Origin: Ralstonia mannitolilytica | Lineage (GTDB): Bacteria > Pseudomonadota > Gammaproteobacteria > Burkholderiales > Burkholderiaceae | Direction: 5' to 3' | Length of the DNA stretch: 64,000 nucleotides | NCBI RefSeq assembly: GCF_905397375.1 | Contig: NZ_CAJPVG010000014.1 | Coordinates: 1 to 64,000 of the forward strand | Shown: piece after piece, positions 8,450 through 15,872 of the stretch | Layout: every line of letters begins with the position of its first letter | How positions within the stretch are numbered: the first letter of the stretch is position 1 | Position numbers and translations under genes: made by a program | Notes under the pieces: generated by a model | The model's database searches: none | Seen by the model: only the letters and a program-made list of their open reading frames with translations | What the model was told of the DNA's origin: nothing

Positions 8450-8503
8450 ATGTTGGCGCGCGATGCCCTATCGCGTCGGGCGCCGGCATCTGCGTCCCTG
8501 ACC

Positions 8504-8875
8504 GTGCGTTCGTTCCGCTCCTCCTTCCTCCAATTGCGTTGGCTGGCCTGCCTGCTGACCGCGTTCCTGCTGTTTGGGCAGCAGGGCGCGCTGCGGCATG
8601 CGCTGTCGCATTGGGGTGAGGAAGCCAGCGGCGGCCCCCGCATTGTCAGTACCGCTGCGGCCACGCCCGGCGGCACCGAGCGCAGCCCCGCGCAGGAACA
8701 TGCCGTCTGCCTGCAATGCGCAGCGTTTGCAGCGCTTGCGGCCGCCTTGCCGATGCTGGCGGCGATGGGCCTGGCCCATACCCGGCGCTGGCACTTTCCG
8801 CGCATCGGTTTCCGTGCAGGCGCGCCGGTCTTTCCGGTGGCCGTGTGTTCGCGCGATCCTCCGTTCCCCCTTTGA
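8504..8875 (+). CDS. Small membrane or exported protein with CxxC, upstream of TonB receptor
   Basis: The start is uncertain: ATG at 8450 gives 141 residues, but a palindrome abuts it. GTG at 8504 gives 123 residues beginning VRSFRSSFLQLRWLACLL, a typical signal or anchor segment. The middle has HALSHW and a CLQC pair preceding a hydrophobic Ala-rich helix (AAFAALAAALPMLAAMGLA). Small proteins with His and CxxC of this kind (DUF2946-like) often precede TonB receptors or metal-transport genes, but family membership is only suggested. The gap to the TonB receptor is 83 bp, consistent with one transcript. Confidence 0.6.
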   Translation: MRSFRSSFLQLRWLACLLTAFLLFGQQGALRHALSHWGEEASGGPRIVSTAAATPGGTERSPAQEHAVCLQCAAFAALAAALPMLAAMGLAHTRRWHFPRIGFRAGAPVFPVAVCSRDPPFPL

Positions 8876-8958
8876 TTCCTGCCTTGCCCGTCGGCTCCGT
8901 GTGGTGATGCGCGCGCGAGCCGCTGTCTGACGCATCCGCTCGATTCAAAGGTCTGTCC

Positions 8959-11136
8959 ATGATTCCGTTCCAGCCCGCCAAGCTGGTGATGGCGCTTGCC
9001 GCCGTCCTGCCACCTTTTGCGGCCGCTCCCGCCTTCGCGCAGGAAGCCGCCCCGCCTGCCGCCAACGCCGGCAACGCCGCCACGCCGGCCGGCAGTGTCC
9101 GCGACCTCAGCGAAACCCGCGTGAGCGCTAAGCGGCTCGATGCCGCGCGCAACGCGCTCTCGCCCGACACCGGCAGCTCCGTCTACAAGTTCGACACCGA
9201 CGACATCGCCCGCCTGCCCCTGGGCGATGCGACCCCGCTCAACCAGGTGCTGCTGCAGGCTCCGGGCGTGGTGCAGGATTCCTACGGCCAGCTGCACGTG
9301 CGCGGCGACCACTCCAACCTGCAGTACCGCATCAACGGCGTGATCATTCCCGAGCCGATCAGCGGCTTCGGCCAGATGCTCGACACGCGCTTCGCCAACC
9401 AGATCAACGTGCTGACCGGCGCGCTGCCGGCGCAGTACGGCTATCGCACCGCCGGCATTGTCGACATCACCACCAAGGGCGCTGCCTCCGACGAGGACGG
9501 CGAGCCCAAGGCCTTCGGCGGCGAGATCGGCACGGTGCTCGGCAGCAACGCCACGCACGAGGTCAACGCCCAGATCCAGGGCACGAAGGACCGTTTCAGC
9601 TATTACCTGTCGGGCGTGTTCCTGGAGAACAACCTCGGCATCGAAAACCCCACGGGCAACCGCAACGCCACGCACGACCACACCACGCAGAACAAGTCGT
9701 TCGGCATGCTTTCGTACCTGCTCGACAACGACAGCCGCGTGAGCTTCATGTTCGGCACGTCCAACGGGCGCTTCCAGATTCCCACGCGCCCCGGGCTTGC
9801 GCCGCAGTTCACGCTCGATGGCGCGGTACCGCCGGCATCGGAGGCGCTCAATGCGAACCAGCGCGAGAAGACCGACTTCCAGATCCTGACGTACCAGCAG
9901 AAGGTGTCGTCCAGGCTGGACTACCAGGTGTCGGTGTTCCGCCGGGCGAGCCGCATCGACTACATGCCCGATCCGATTGGCGACCTCGTCTACAACGGCG
10001 TGGCTGCCGACATCACGCGCCGCAACGAGGCGTACGGCGTGCAGGGCGATGCGAGCTACAAGCTCGGTGACAAGCACACGCTACGCTTCGGCGTCTTCGC
10101 GCAGCGCGAGCGCTACGTGGCCGACAACACCTCCAGCGTCTTCCCCGCCGATGACACCGGCGCGCAGACCAGCACCACGCCGTTCACGATCGTCGACAAC
10201 CACAGCGGCAGCGGCACGACCCTGGGCGTCTACCTGCAGGACGAGTGGAAGCCCACCGACAAGCTGACCGTCAACTACGGCGCACGCTACGATCACGTCA
10301 ATACCATCGTCAGCGAGCAGCAACTGAGTCCGCGCCTGGGCGTGACGTATGACCTGACGCCGCGCACGCGCGTGCATGCCGGCTATGCGCGGTACTTCAC
10401 GCCGCCACCCACCGAGAAGTTCGATACCACCTCGGTGCAGGCCTTTGCCGGCACGACGAACGCGCTGCCGTCGGATGCCAACACGGCGGTCAGGTCGGAG
10501 CGCTCGAACTACTTCGATATCGGCGTCTCGCACCAGGTCACGCCGCACCTCACGCTCGGGCTCGATGCGTATTACCGCGACGTGCGCCATCTGCAGGACG
10601 AAGGCCAGTTCGGCAACGCGCTGCTGTATTCGGCGTTCAACTTCGAGCGCGGCCGCATCTATGGCCTGGAAGGCAGCGCGAACTACCGCAACGGCAACTT
10701 CGGTGCGTACCTCAATGTGGCCGTGTCGCGCGCGCAGGGCAAGGGCATCGAGACCGGCCAGTTCAACTTCGACGCCGAGGAGCTGGCCTACATCAACAAC
10801 CACTGGGTGAACCTCGATCACGACCAGCGCCTGACCGCGTCGGCCGGCGTGTCGTATCGGTATGCCGGCACGACGTACATGACCGATGTGCTGTTCGGCA
10901 GCGGCCTGCGCAACGGCTTTGCCAATACCGACCGCCTGCCGGCCTACTGGCAGATGAACGTGGGTGCCGCGCGCGACTTCAACCTGCCGATGCTCGGCAA
11001 GATCAAGACGCGCCTGACGGTGTTGAACGTCTTCGACCGCAGCTACCAGCTGCGCGATGGCACGGGTATCGGCGTGGGTGCGCCGCAGTTCGCGCCGCGC
11101 CGCACGTTCCTGCTCTCGGTCAGCAAGCCGTTCTAA
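8959..11136 (+). CDS. TonB-dependent outer-membrane receptor
   Basis: 725 residues. A signal peptide ends near residue 28 (FAAAPAFAQ|EAAPP). The plug domain is at about 70-190 with LNQVLLQAPGVVQDSYGQLHVRGDHSNLQYRINGV split over a typical plug core. The rest is a 22-strand-type beta barrel ending in LLSVSKPF, with a terminal Phe as usual for outer-membrane proteins. Tyr/Asn-rich strands such as YKLGDKHTLRFGVFAQ support the barrel. The ligand cannot be read from sequence; no siderophore or cobalamin genes are adjacent. A GC-rich hairpin follows the stop codon. Confidence 0.92.
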   Translation: MIPFQPAKLVMALAAVLPPFAAAPAFAQEAAPPAANAGNAATPAGSVRDLSETRVSAKRLDAARNALSPDTGSSVYKFDTDDIARLPLGDATPLNQVLLQAPGVVQDSYGQLHVRGDHSNLQYRINGVIIPEPISGFGQMLDTRFANQINVLTGALPAQYGYRTAGIVDITTKGAASDEDGEPKAFGGEIGTVLGSNATHEVNAQIQGTKDRFSYYLSGVFLENNLGIENPTGNRNATHDHTTQNKSFGMLSYLLDNDSRVSFMFGTSNGRFQIPTRPGLAPQFTLDGAVPPASEALNANQREKTDFQILTYQQKVSSRLDYQVSVFRRASRIDYMPDPIGDLVYNGVAADITRRNEAYGVQGDASYKLGDKHTLRFGVFAQRERYVADNTSSVFPADDTGAQTSTTPFTIVDNHSGSGTTLGVYLQDEWKPTDKLTVNYGARYDHVNTIVSEQQLSPRLGVTYDLTPRTRVHAGYARYFTPPPTEKFDTTSVQAFAGTTNALPSDANTAVRSERSNYFDIGVSHQVTPHLTLGLDAYYRDVRHLQDEGQFGNALLYSAFNFERGRIYGLEGSANYRNGNFGAYLNVAVSRAQGKGIETGQFNFDAEELAYINNHWVNLDHDQRLTASAGVSYRYAGTTYMTDVLFGSGLRNGFANTDRLPAYWQMNVGAARDFNLPMLGKIKTRLTVLNVFDRSYQLRDGTGIGVGAPQFAPRRTFLLSVSKPF

Positions 11137-11140
11137 CAAG

Positions 11141-11167
11141 GCGGGCCGGCGCGCGAGGCTGGCCCGC
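11141..11167. terminator. GC-rich hairpin between convergent genes
   Basis: GCGGGCC (11141-11147) pairs with GGCCCGC (11161-11167) across a 13-nt loop, just after the TonB receptor stop and before the end of the convergent gene at 11175. No T-run follows, so its efficiency is uncertain. Confidence 0.5.
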
Positions 11168-11174
11168 GCGGTCC

Positions 11175-11807
11175 TTACATCGGCGGGACCATCCCGTCCT
11201 TGCCCACCAGCACGCGCTGCGCCGTCAGCGTGCCGTGCGCGTCGGCGCGTACGAACATGACGACGTGCGCGCCGGCCTTCAACGCATCACGCCGGCCCGG
11301 CGCGAACGTGACGATGGGCACGTCGGCCGGCACCACGATGCGCTGCTCTCCATCCTTGTACTTCACCGACAGCGTGCGGCCCTGGGCCGCCGTCACCGCG
11401 CCGGCCTGCTCGACCGTGCCGTTGGTCATGGTGCTGTCGGGGCCGAGGTCGTATGGGCGGTGGCCGTCGCCGGTGCCGCGCATGGCTTCGGGAAACACAT
11501 GCACTTCCAGCGCGCGCAACGTGCCGTCCGGCTGCTTGACGGCGGCCGTGCCGATGTAGCTGCCGGGGCGGATGGCTGACGGCTCGGTCGGCGCGACTTC
11601 GGTCACGCTGAGGTCCGCCGGCAGCGCCACCGTGGCCTGGTTGCCGGCGGTGTCCGTGACGTCGAGGGCGTTGCCGTGGACAGCGTCGATGGTGGCACGC
11701 ACGCGGGCCGGGGCCTGCGCATTCTGCGCGGAGGCCGCCATCGGGAAGGCGGCGGCCAACGCCGCTGCCAGCGCGGCCGTACGAAGGATGAGGGGAAGAC
11801 GGATCAT
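11175..11807 (-). CDS. Exported protein of unknown function (DUF5666-like repeats)
   Basis: 210 residues with a clear signal peptide cleaved after AAFPMAASAQ (about residue 27). The mature protein repeats a small beta motif: RVRATIDAVHGNALDVTDTAGNQ and later GAVTAAQGRTLSVKYKDGEQ, each followed by a strand with VALPAD or VVPADVPIV. It resembles DUF5666-type repeats in periplasmic proteins. No cysteines or catalytic pattern are evident. It converges on the TonB receptor. Function unknown. Confidence 0.8.
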   Translation of the reverse strand: MIRLPLILRTAALAAALAAAFPMAASAQNAQAPARVRATIDAVHGNALDVTDTAGNQATVALPADLSVTEVAPTEPSAIRPGSYIGTAAVKQPDGTLRALEVHVFPEAMRGTGDGHRPYDLGPDSTMTNGTVEQAGAVTAAQGRTLSVKYKDGEQRIVVPADVPIVTFAPGRRDALKAGAHVVMFVRADAHGTLTAQRVLVGKDGMVPPM

Positions 11808-11919
11808 CGGGAGGGGCCAGGATGTACGCCCGGCGCGGGCGCGGCGGGCCGCTGCCCGGTTGCGGCGGCCGCCACCAGTCTAGACGCGATGGCTGCCGCG
11901 TGCAGACCCATGCCCTTCG

Positions 11920-12504
11920 CTAGCTGCGGTGCTGACCCGGCACACGCTTGCCTTTGTAAGTCGGGCGGTTCCGGCGCATGTCGTCGGACCAATCGGTGCC
12001 GCCGGATGGCGACTGCACCGGCACATCGCGCGTGCCGGGCTGCGGCTCGATGGGCGCTTCGTCCAGGTCGACCGCGTCGGGGGCGTCGGCGTCGTCGTTT
12101 TCACCGGCCAGGCCGGTGGCGTGCTCGAAGGCTTCGTCGTCGAGCAGCGTTTCCACGCCCGGGTCGCGCACGTCGCGCACCGTGTCCGGCATCAGGTCGC
12201 CGCCCTCGCGGGTGACGAAATCGTGGCCCGCGGCGCGGCGCTCGCCGGTGCCTGTGGAGTCGGTGTCGCTGTCGAGCTCGACGTCGCCCAGGTCTGCGCC
12301 GGCCGTGCGGTTGGCCGCGTTGCCATGCGGGTGGACGGCGGGGTCGTCGTCGAAGCGGTCTTCAACATCACTGCCGAGGCCGGGGCCGCCGACCACGTCG
12401 CTGCCCGTGTCCGAACTGTCGGATGGGCCGAGGGCTTCGGTGCCGTGGCCCTTGCCGGTCTGAGCAGGTGCTTCGCCAGTGCGATACAGGTTGCTGGTTG
12501 CCAT
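11920..12504 (-). CDS. Acidic, probably disordered hypothetical protein
   Basis: 194 residues from ATG at 12504 (MATSNLYRTGEAPAQTG), preceded on its strand by GGAGATCCCAC. It is very rich in Asp, Gly, Thr and Ser and poor in hydrophobic residues (SDSSDTGSDVV, DDEAFEHATGLAGENDDADA). A basic C-terminus (MRRNRPTYKGKRVPG) follows. No signal peptide. It diverges from the hydrophilic pair at 12684-13180. The composition suggests a disordered, possibly stress-related protein, but there is no direct evidence for a role. Confidence 0.7.
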   Translation of the reverse strand: MATSNLYRTGEAPAQTGKGHGTEALGPSDSSDTGSDVVGGPGLGSDVEDRFDDDPAVHPHGNAANRTAGADLGDVELDSDTDSTGTGERRAAGHDFVTREGGDLMPDTVRDVRDPGVETLLDDEAFEHATGLAGENDDADAPDAVDLDEAPIEPQPGTRDVPVQSPSGGTDWSDDMRRNRPTYKGKRVPGQHRS

Positions 12505-12683
12505 GTGGGATCTCCATGCATGCGAGTGCGCCAGGGCGCGACACCGCAGTTCCAGCAAGGCGGATACCCGCGCGCGCCAACCGGGAGGACTGCTCTGCGC
12601 TGTGACGGCGGCACGCGGGTTGCGTGAGGTGTGCGCTGCGGGCACGTCGCCTGAGCGGCCCGCAACCGACAAGGAGTCCGACG

Positions 12684-12974
12684 ATGAAGCAACATGCACA
12701 GCAACAGCACAAGCCCACTGCCGAGCCGGCTGACCAGAAGGGCATGCACCAGGGGAACCGCCACACCGAGCACAGCCAGGCGCACGGCGGCACGAAGGAC
12801 AGTTCAGAGGCGGACCGCGCGCTGCGCTCGCCACGGCAGCACAGCACCGACCAGTCCATCAAGCGCGCCGCGCAAACGCCCACCGAAGACGGCCGCGCCG
12901 CCGCGCAAGCGGGCCAGATGCCGCAGAACCAGCAGCGCCTGGGGCAGCATCAGAACAGCCGCAAGCAGCCATGA
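12684..12974 (+). CDS. Small hydrophilic Gln/His-rich hypothetical protein
   Basis: 96 residues; ATG at 12684 is preceded by AAGGAG. Nearly no hydrophobic residues; rich in Gln, His, Ala, Lys and Ser (MKQHAQQQHKPTAEPADQKG at the start). Its last four bases, ATGA, overlap the start of the next gene, so the two are translationally coupled. No known domain. Composition resembles desiccation or stress-induced hydrophilins, which is only a compositional hint. Confidence 0.65.
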   Translation: MKQHAQQQHKPTAEPADQKGMHQGNRHTEHSQAHGGTKDSSEADRALRSPRQHSTDQSIKRAAQTPTEDGRAAAQAGQMPQNQQRLGQHQNSRKQP

Positions 12975-13180
12975 GCACCGAGAACCGGCCCGGCCACGGC
13001 GAGCAGGCGCACCCGGAGCCGTCCGCGGACGAGCCGACCGCCCGGCCCGCGGCCCCGGCGATCCCGAGCGAAAGCGGCGTGGGCGAAGAAGACCCGGGCG
13101 ACTTCGAGAACGCGTCGATTCGCAAGGATGACGGCAAGCGGCCCCAGGCGCCGCATGCGCCTCCAGGCGAGCGTCGCTAG
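12971..13180 (+). CDS. Small hydrophilic Pro/Glu-rich hypothetical protein
   Basis: 69 residues, starting inside the stop of the preceding gene (ATGA overlap). Low hydrophobicity, with many Pro, Glu, Gly and Arg; the middle reads SGVGEEDPGDFENASIRKDD, a segment seen in small Burkholderiales hypotheticals. No signal, membrane helix or Cys. Coupling to the upstream gene and use of a shared terminator at 13202-13233 argue that it is real. Confidence 0.6.
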   Translation: MSTENRPGHGEQAHPEPSADEPTARPAAPAIPSESGVGEEDPGDFENASIRKDDGKRPQAPHAPPGERR

Positions 13181-13201
13181 CGCGGCGTCCTGCCATTGAC
13201 C

Positions 13202-13233
13202 ACTCAGCCACGCGAGACCCTGCGTGGCTGAGT
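13202..13233. terminator. 12-bp inverted repeat, bidirectional terminator
   Basis: ACTCAGCCACGC (13202-13213) is perfectly complementary to GCGTGGCTGAGT (13222-13233) across an 8-nt loop. It includes the last codons of the minus-strand gene ending at 13204 and follows the plus-strand gene ending at 13180, so it can serve both transcripts. Confidence 0.7.
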
Positions 13234-13542
13234 CGATCTTGCCAGCCACTGCCACATCTGCAGCCAAGTGCGCTGCAGCGCAGGGTGAGCAGGCGGTACC
13301 ACGCGCAGGTGGACGCCGCTGCGGCCTGCGCTATGCAGGCGCCACCAGCCCGAGGTCTCCAGCATATGCGCGCGCCCGGCGTCGACCGTGTGCCGCACGG
13401 GGGCTTGCGTACGCGATGGAGGTTCGAGTTGCGCGCGACCTTCGAGCACGATCAGCGTGGTCCCGGCCGCGAACCAGTGCAGGCCGTTCTGTGCGGCACC
13501 GAGGCGCAGCGCTTCGAGAGAGGGTGTCGTCGTTGCCATCAT
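13204..13542 (-). CDS. Hypothetical protein, possibly DUF2917-like
   Basis: 112 residues from ATG at 13542, preceded by CAGGAGATCGAC; a second Met follows directly. A compact beta-rich pattern (LHWFAAGTTLIVLEGRAQLEPP, VDAGRAHMLETSGWWRLHSAG) resembles the small cupin-like DUF2917 proteins, but the match is weak. It diverges from the MocR-type gene, and the spacer carries four copies of an 8-mer, so MocR probably controls it. The 3' end lies in a strong terminator hairpin. Confidence 0.65.
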   Translation of the reverse strand: MMATTTPSLEALRLGAAQNGLHWFAAGTTLIVLEGRAQLEPPSRTQAPVRHTVDAGRAHMLETSGWWRLHSAGRSGVHLRVVPPAHPALQRTWLQMWQWLARSTQPRRVSRG

Positions 13543-13587
13543 GTCGATCTCCTGAACATGAAGGCAGCGTAGGGTGGTGCGCCGTGC

Positions 13588-13682
13588 CGCAACAGGCACA
13601 GAGCCGGCCGTGTGGGACGCAACAGCGGCGCACCGGCGTACATCTGTTGCGGTACAGTTTTGTGCTCTCTGTATCTGTTGCG
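13588..13682. promoter_or_regulatory. Four-copy CTGTTGCG operator for the MocR-type regulator
   Basis: CGCAACAG occurs at 13588-13595 and 13618-13625, and its reverse complement CTGTTGCG at 13644-13651 and 13675-13682. The copies within each pair are 30 and 31 bp apart, about three helical turns. The plus-oriented pair extends to a 12-base direct repeat, ATCTGTTGCGGT, at 13642 and 13673. Widely spaced direct repeats suit dimeric MocR regulators. Confidence 0.65.
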
Positions 13683-13736
13683 GTGTGGCCGTGCCCGGCA
13701 TGATGTGCCGTGCACCTCACCGTGTTATCGCCCGCC

Positions 13737-15200
13737 ATGTCCGTCGCCGAGTTGACTCCGCCGCCCGCACAGCCGCTGTATCGCACGTTGGCCGATCACT
13801 ACCTCGGCGCCATCCGCAGCGGCGTCCTCGCGCCCGGCGAGCGCATGCCGTCAGTGCGCACGTTGATGCGCACGCACGGTGTGAGCCTGTCGACCGCCCT
13901 GCAGGTATGCCGGCATCTCGAGACAGAAGGCTGGCTCGAGGCGCGGGAGCGCTCCGGCTACTTCGTGCGCCAGCCGCGCCGCGCGTTGCTGGCCCCCGTC
14001 AAGGAGCCGGAGCTGGCAACGCCCGACCCCGCTGCCTACGTGGGCGTGCATGCGCGCGTGTCGGCCATCGTGGCGCGCGGGCAGCAGGCTACTCTGCGCG
14101 TCGACCTGTCGGGTGCAAGCGGGGCCGCCACCTTGTATCCATCGGCAGCGCTCAACCGGATTGCCTCGCAGATGCTGCGCCGGCATCCGCTCCTGCTCAC
14201 GCAGGCTGTGCGACCGAACGGGCATCCCGAGTTGCAGACCGCCGTGGCGCGCCGGGCGCTGGACATGGGCGTGCAGATTGCGCCGGACGACGTGGTGGTC
14301 ACGCACGGCTGCATCGAGGCAGTGAATCTGGCATTGCGCGCCGTCGCCCAGCCCGGCGACACGGTGGCCGTGGAATCGCCCACGTATTACGGGCTGCTGC
14401 AGGTGCTGGAAAGCCTTGGCATGCGCGCGGTCGAGATTCCCACCAGCCCGCGCACGGGCATGTCGATCGAGGCGCTGGAGATGGCGGTGCAGGCCTACGG
14501 CAACATCCGGGCGGTGGTGGTCGTGCCGAACCTGCAGAACCCGCTGGGCAGCATCATGCCCGACGCGGCCAAGCGGCGGATGGCGGCGTTTTGCGATGCG
14601 CATCGCATCGCGCTGATCGAAGACGACACCTACAGCGCACTGGCCGACAGCCCCACGCCGCTGAAGGCAATCAAGGCATGGGACCGCACAGGCAACGTCA
14701 TCTATTGCGCGTCACTGAGCAAGGTGCTGGCGCCCGGCCTGCGCCTCGGGTGGATGGCGGCGGGCCGCTGGCACGAGCGCGTGCAGATGCTGAAGTTTGC
14801 ACAGTCGCGACCGAACGAGTCGTGGTCGCAGGTGATGGCCGGGCGCTTCATCGCATCGGGCGCGTACGACCGGCATCTGCGCACGCTTCGGCAGACCTTG
14901 CGCGAGCAGCGCGAGCGGATGGCGGAGTCGATCGCGGGATGCTTTCCGGCCGGCACGCGGCTGTCGGTGCCGGCCGGCGGTCTGGCGATGTGGGTGGAAC
15001 TACCGGCCAATGTGTCGTCGGTGGCGCTGTTCGATGCGGCGCTGGCGCAGGGCATCCGCATTGCGCCGGGGACGATGTTCTCGAACCTGAACCGGTTCGA
15101 TCATTACTTCCGGCTGTGCTTCGGGCTGCCGCCTTCGGCTGACCTGGAAGCGGCGCTCACCACGCTCGGCCGGCTCACGCAGCAACTCGCCGAGCGCTGA
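13737..15200 (+). CDS. MocR-type regulator: GntR winged helix fused to a class I aminotransferase fold
   Basis: 487 residues from ATG at 13737 (MSVAELTPPPAQPLYRTLAD); a GTG at 13710 is an alternative. Residues about 15-85 are the GntR helix (LAPGERMPSVRTLMRTHGVSLSTALQVCRHLETEGW). The rest is a fold type I PLP-binding aminotransferase-like domain with VVVTHGCIEAVNLALRA, NLQNPLGSIMP, and the PLP lysine in SLSKVLAPGLRLGW (Lys329). MocR proteins sense PLP-linked amines or PLP itself. Four repeats in the upstream spacer form a likely self-operator shared with the divergent small gene. The regulated pathway is unknown. Confidence 0.93.
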   Translation: MSVAELTPPPAQPLYRTLADHYLGAIRSGVLAPGERMPSVRTLMRTHGVSLSTALQVCRHLETEGWLEARERSGYFVRQPRRALLAPVKEPELATPDPAAYVGVHARVSAIVARGQQATLRVDLSGASGAATLYPSAALNRIASQMLRRHPLLLTQAVRPNGHPELQTAVARRALDMGVQIAPDDVVVTHGCIEAVNLALRAVAQPGDTVAVESPTYYGLLQVLESLGMRAVEIPTSPRTGMSIEALEMAVQAYGNIRAVVVVPNLQNPLGSIMPDAAKRRMAAFCDAHRIALIEDDTYSALADSPTPLKAIKAWDRTGNVIYCASLSKVLAPGLRLGWMAAGRWHERVQMLKFAQSRPNESWSQVMAGRFIASGAYDRHLRTLRQTLREQRERMAESIAGCFPAGTRLSVPAGGLAMWVELPANVSSVALFDAALAQGIRIAPGTMFSNLNRFDHYFRLCFGLPPSADLEAALTTLGRLTQQLAER

Positions 15201-15209
15201 CGCATCGCC

Positions 15210-15872
15210 TTACCGGCACCACGCCGGCACGGAGGACGGCGATTCGAGCCCCTGCACGCTCTGCGCAATCTGCGCCGACCACTGCTGCACCAGGCGCTGC
15301 GTGGCGGACACCACGGCATCGACGCCTGCGTTCTGGTCGCCGGCCACCGGCTCGGTCAGCGCGGTCTGGCACGTGAGTGCGGCGGCTGCGGGCTGCGCCA
15401 TATCCGGCTTGGCGACGTCGCGCGCGACCCGCCAGGTCAGCAGCGCCGCGACGCGCTGGCCGGGGCGCGCATCGTAGCTGCGCATGTCGGCAGTGATGCG
15501 GTAGAGCGGCACGCCGGCGGGCGCCGCGCCGCCGCCGACGTCCACCGCGGCCAGCGCCGCCGCCAGATTGACGGACAACGCATCCCGCAACTCCGCGCCG
15601 AACGGTGCGGCCCAACGCTGTTGCTCGAGCGCCTGCACTTCGCTGTCCGATGTGCGCAGCACGATCTGCGGCTTGTCGAGGCGGTCGGGCACCCGCACGC
15701 CCGAGAGGCGGAAGGCCCGCTCGAAGCGCACCGTGTCGGCGGCGGCCGGGCGCGCCGACAGCGTGTGCAGCGTCGGCTCGGGCGAGGCGCACGCCGCTAC
15801 CATTGCAGCCGCGCCAGCCGCGCAGGCCAGGCGCACAGAAGAAGACAGCATCGTCGTTTGCATCGGCATCAT
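15210..15872 (-). CDS. pqiC: PqiC-type outer-membrane lipoprotein
   Basis: 220 residues. The lipobox MVAAC places the lipidated Cys near residue 28. The body matches the YmbA/PqiC (DUF330, ABC-transport auxiliary) family: VPDRLDKPQIVLRTSDSEV near the start of the domain and a middle YRITADMRSYDARPGQRVAALLTWRV. PqiC anchors the periplasmic PqiB tube at the outer membrane. Its ATG overlaps the pqiB stop as ATGA, so it is the last gene of the pqi operon and translationally coupled. Confidence 0.85.
   Translation of the reverse strand: MMPMQTTMLSSSVRLACAAGAAAMVAACASPEPTLHTLSARPAAADTVRFERAFRLSGVRVPDRLDKPQIVLRTSDSEVQALEQQRWAAPFGAELRDALSVNLAAALAAVDVGGGAAPAGVPLYRITADMRSYDARPGQRVAALLTWRVARDVAKPDMAQPAAAALTCQTALTEPVAGDQNAGVDAVVSATQRLVQQWSAQIAQSVQGLESPSSVPAWCR

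Noticed and set aside
8359..8503. Cobalamin riboswitch or similar leader before the TonB receptor unit
   Set aside because: No B12-box-like conserved sequence or multi-helix arrangement could be found; only a short palindrome.
13574..15142. 522-codon frame on the plus strand, one base off the MocR gene
   Set aside because: The MocR frame has complete GntR and PLP-lysine motifs; this frame has neither and is Arg/Ala-rich.
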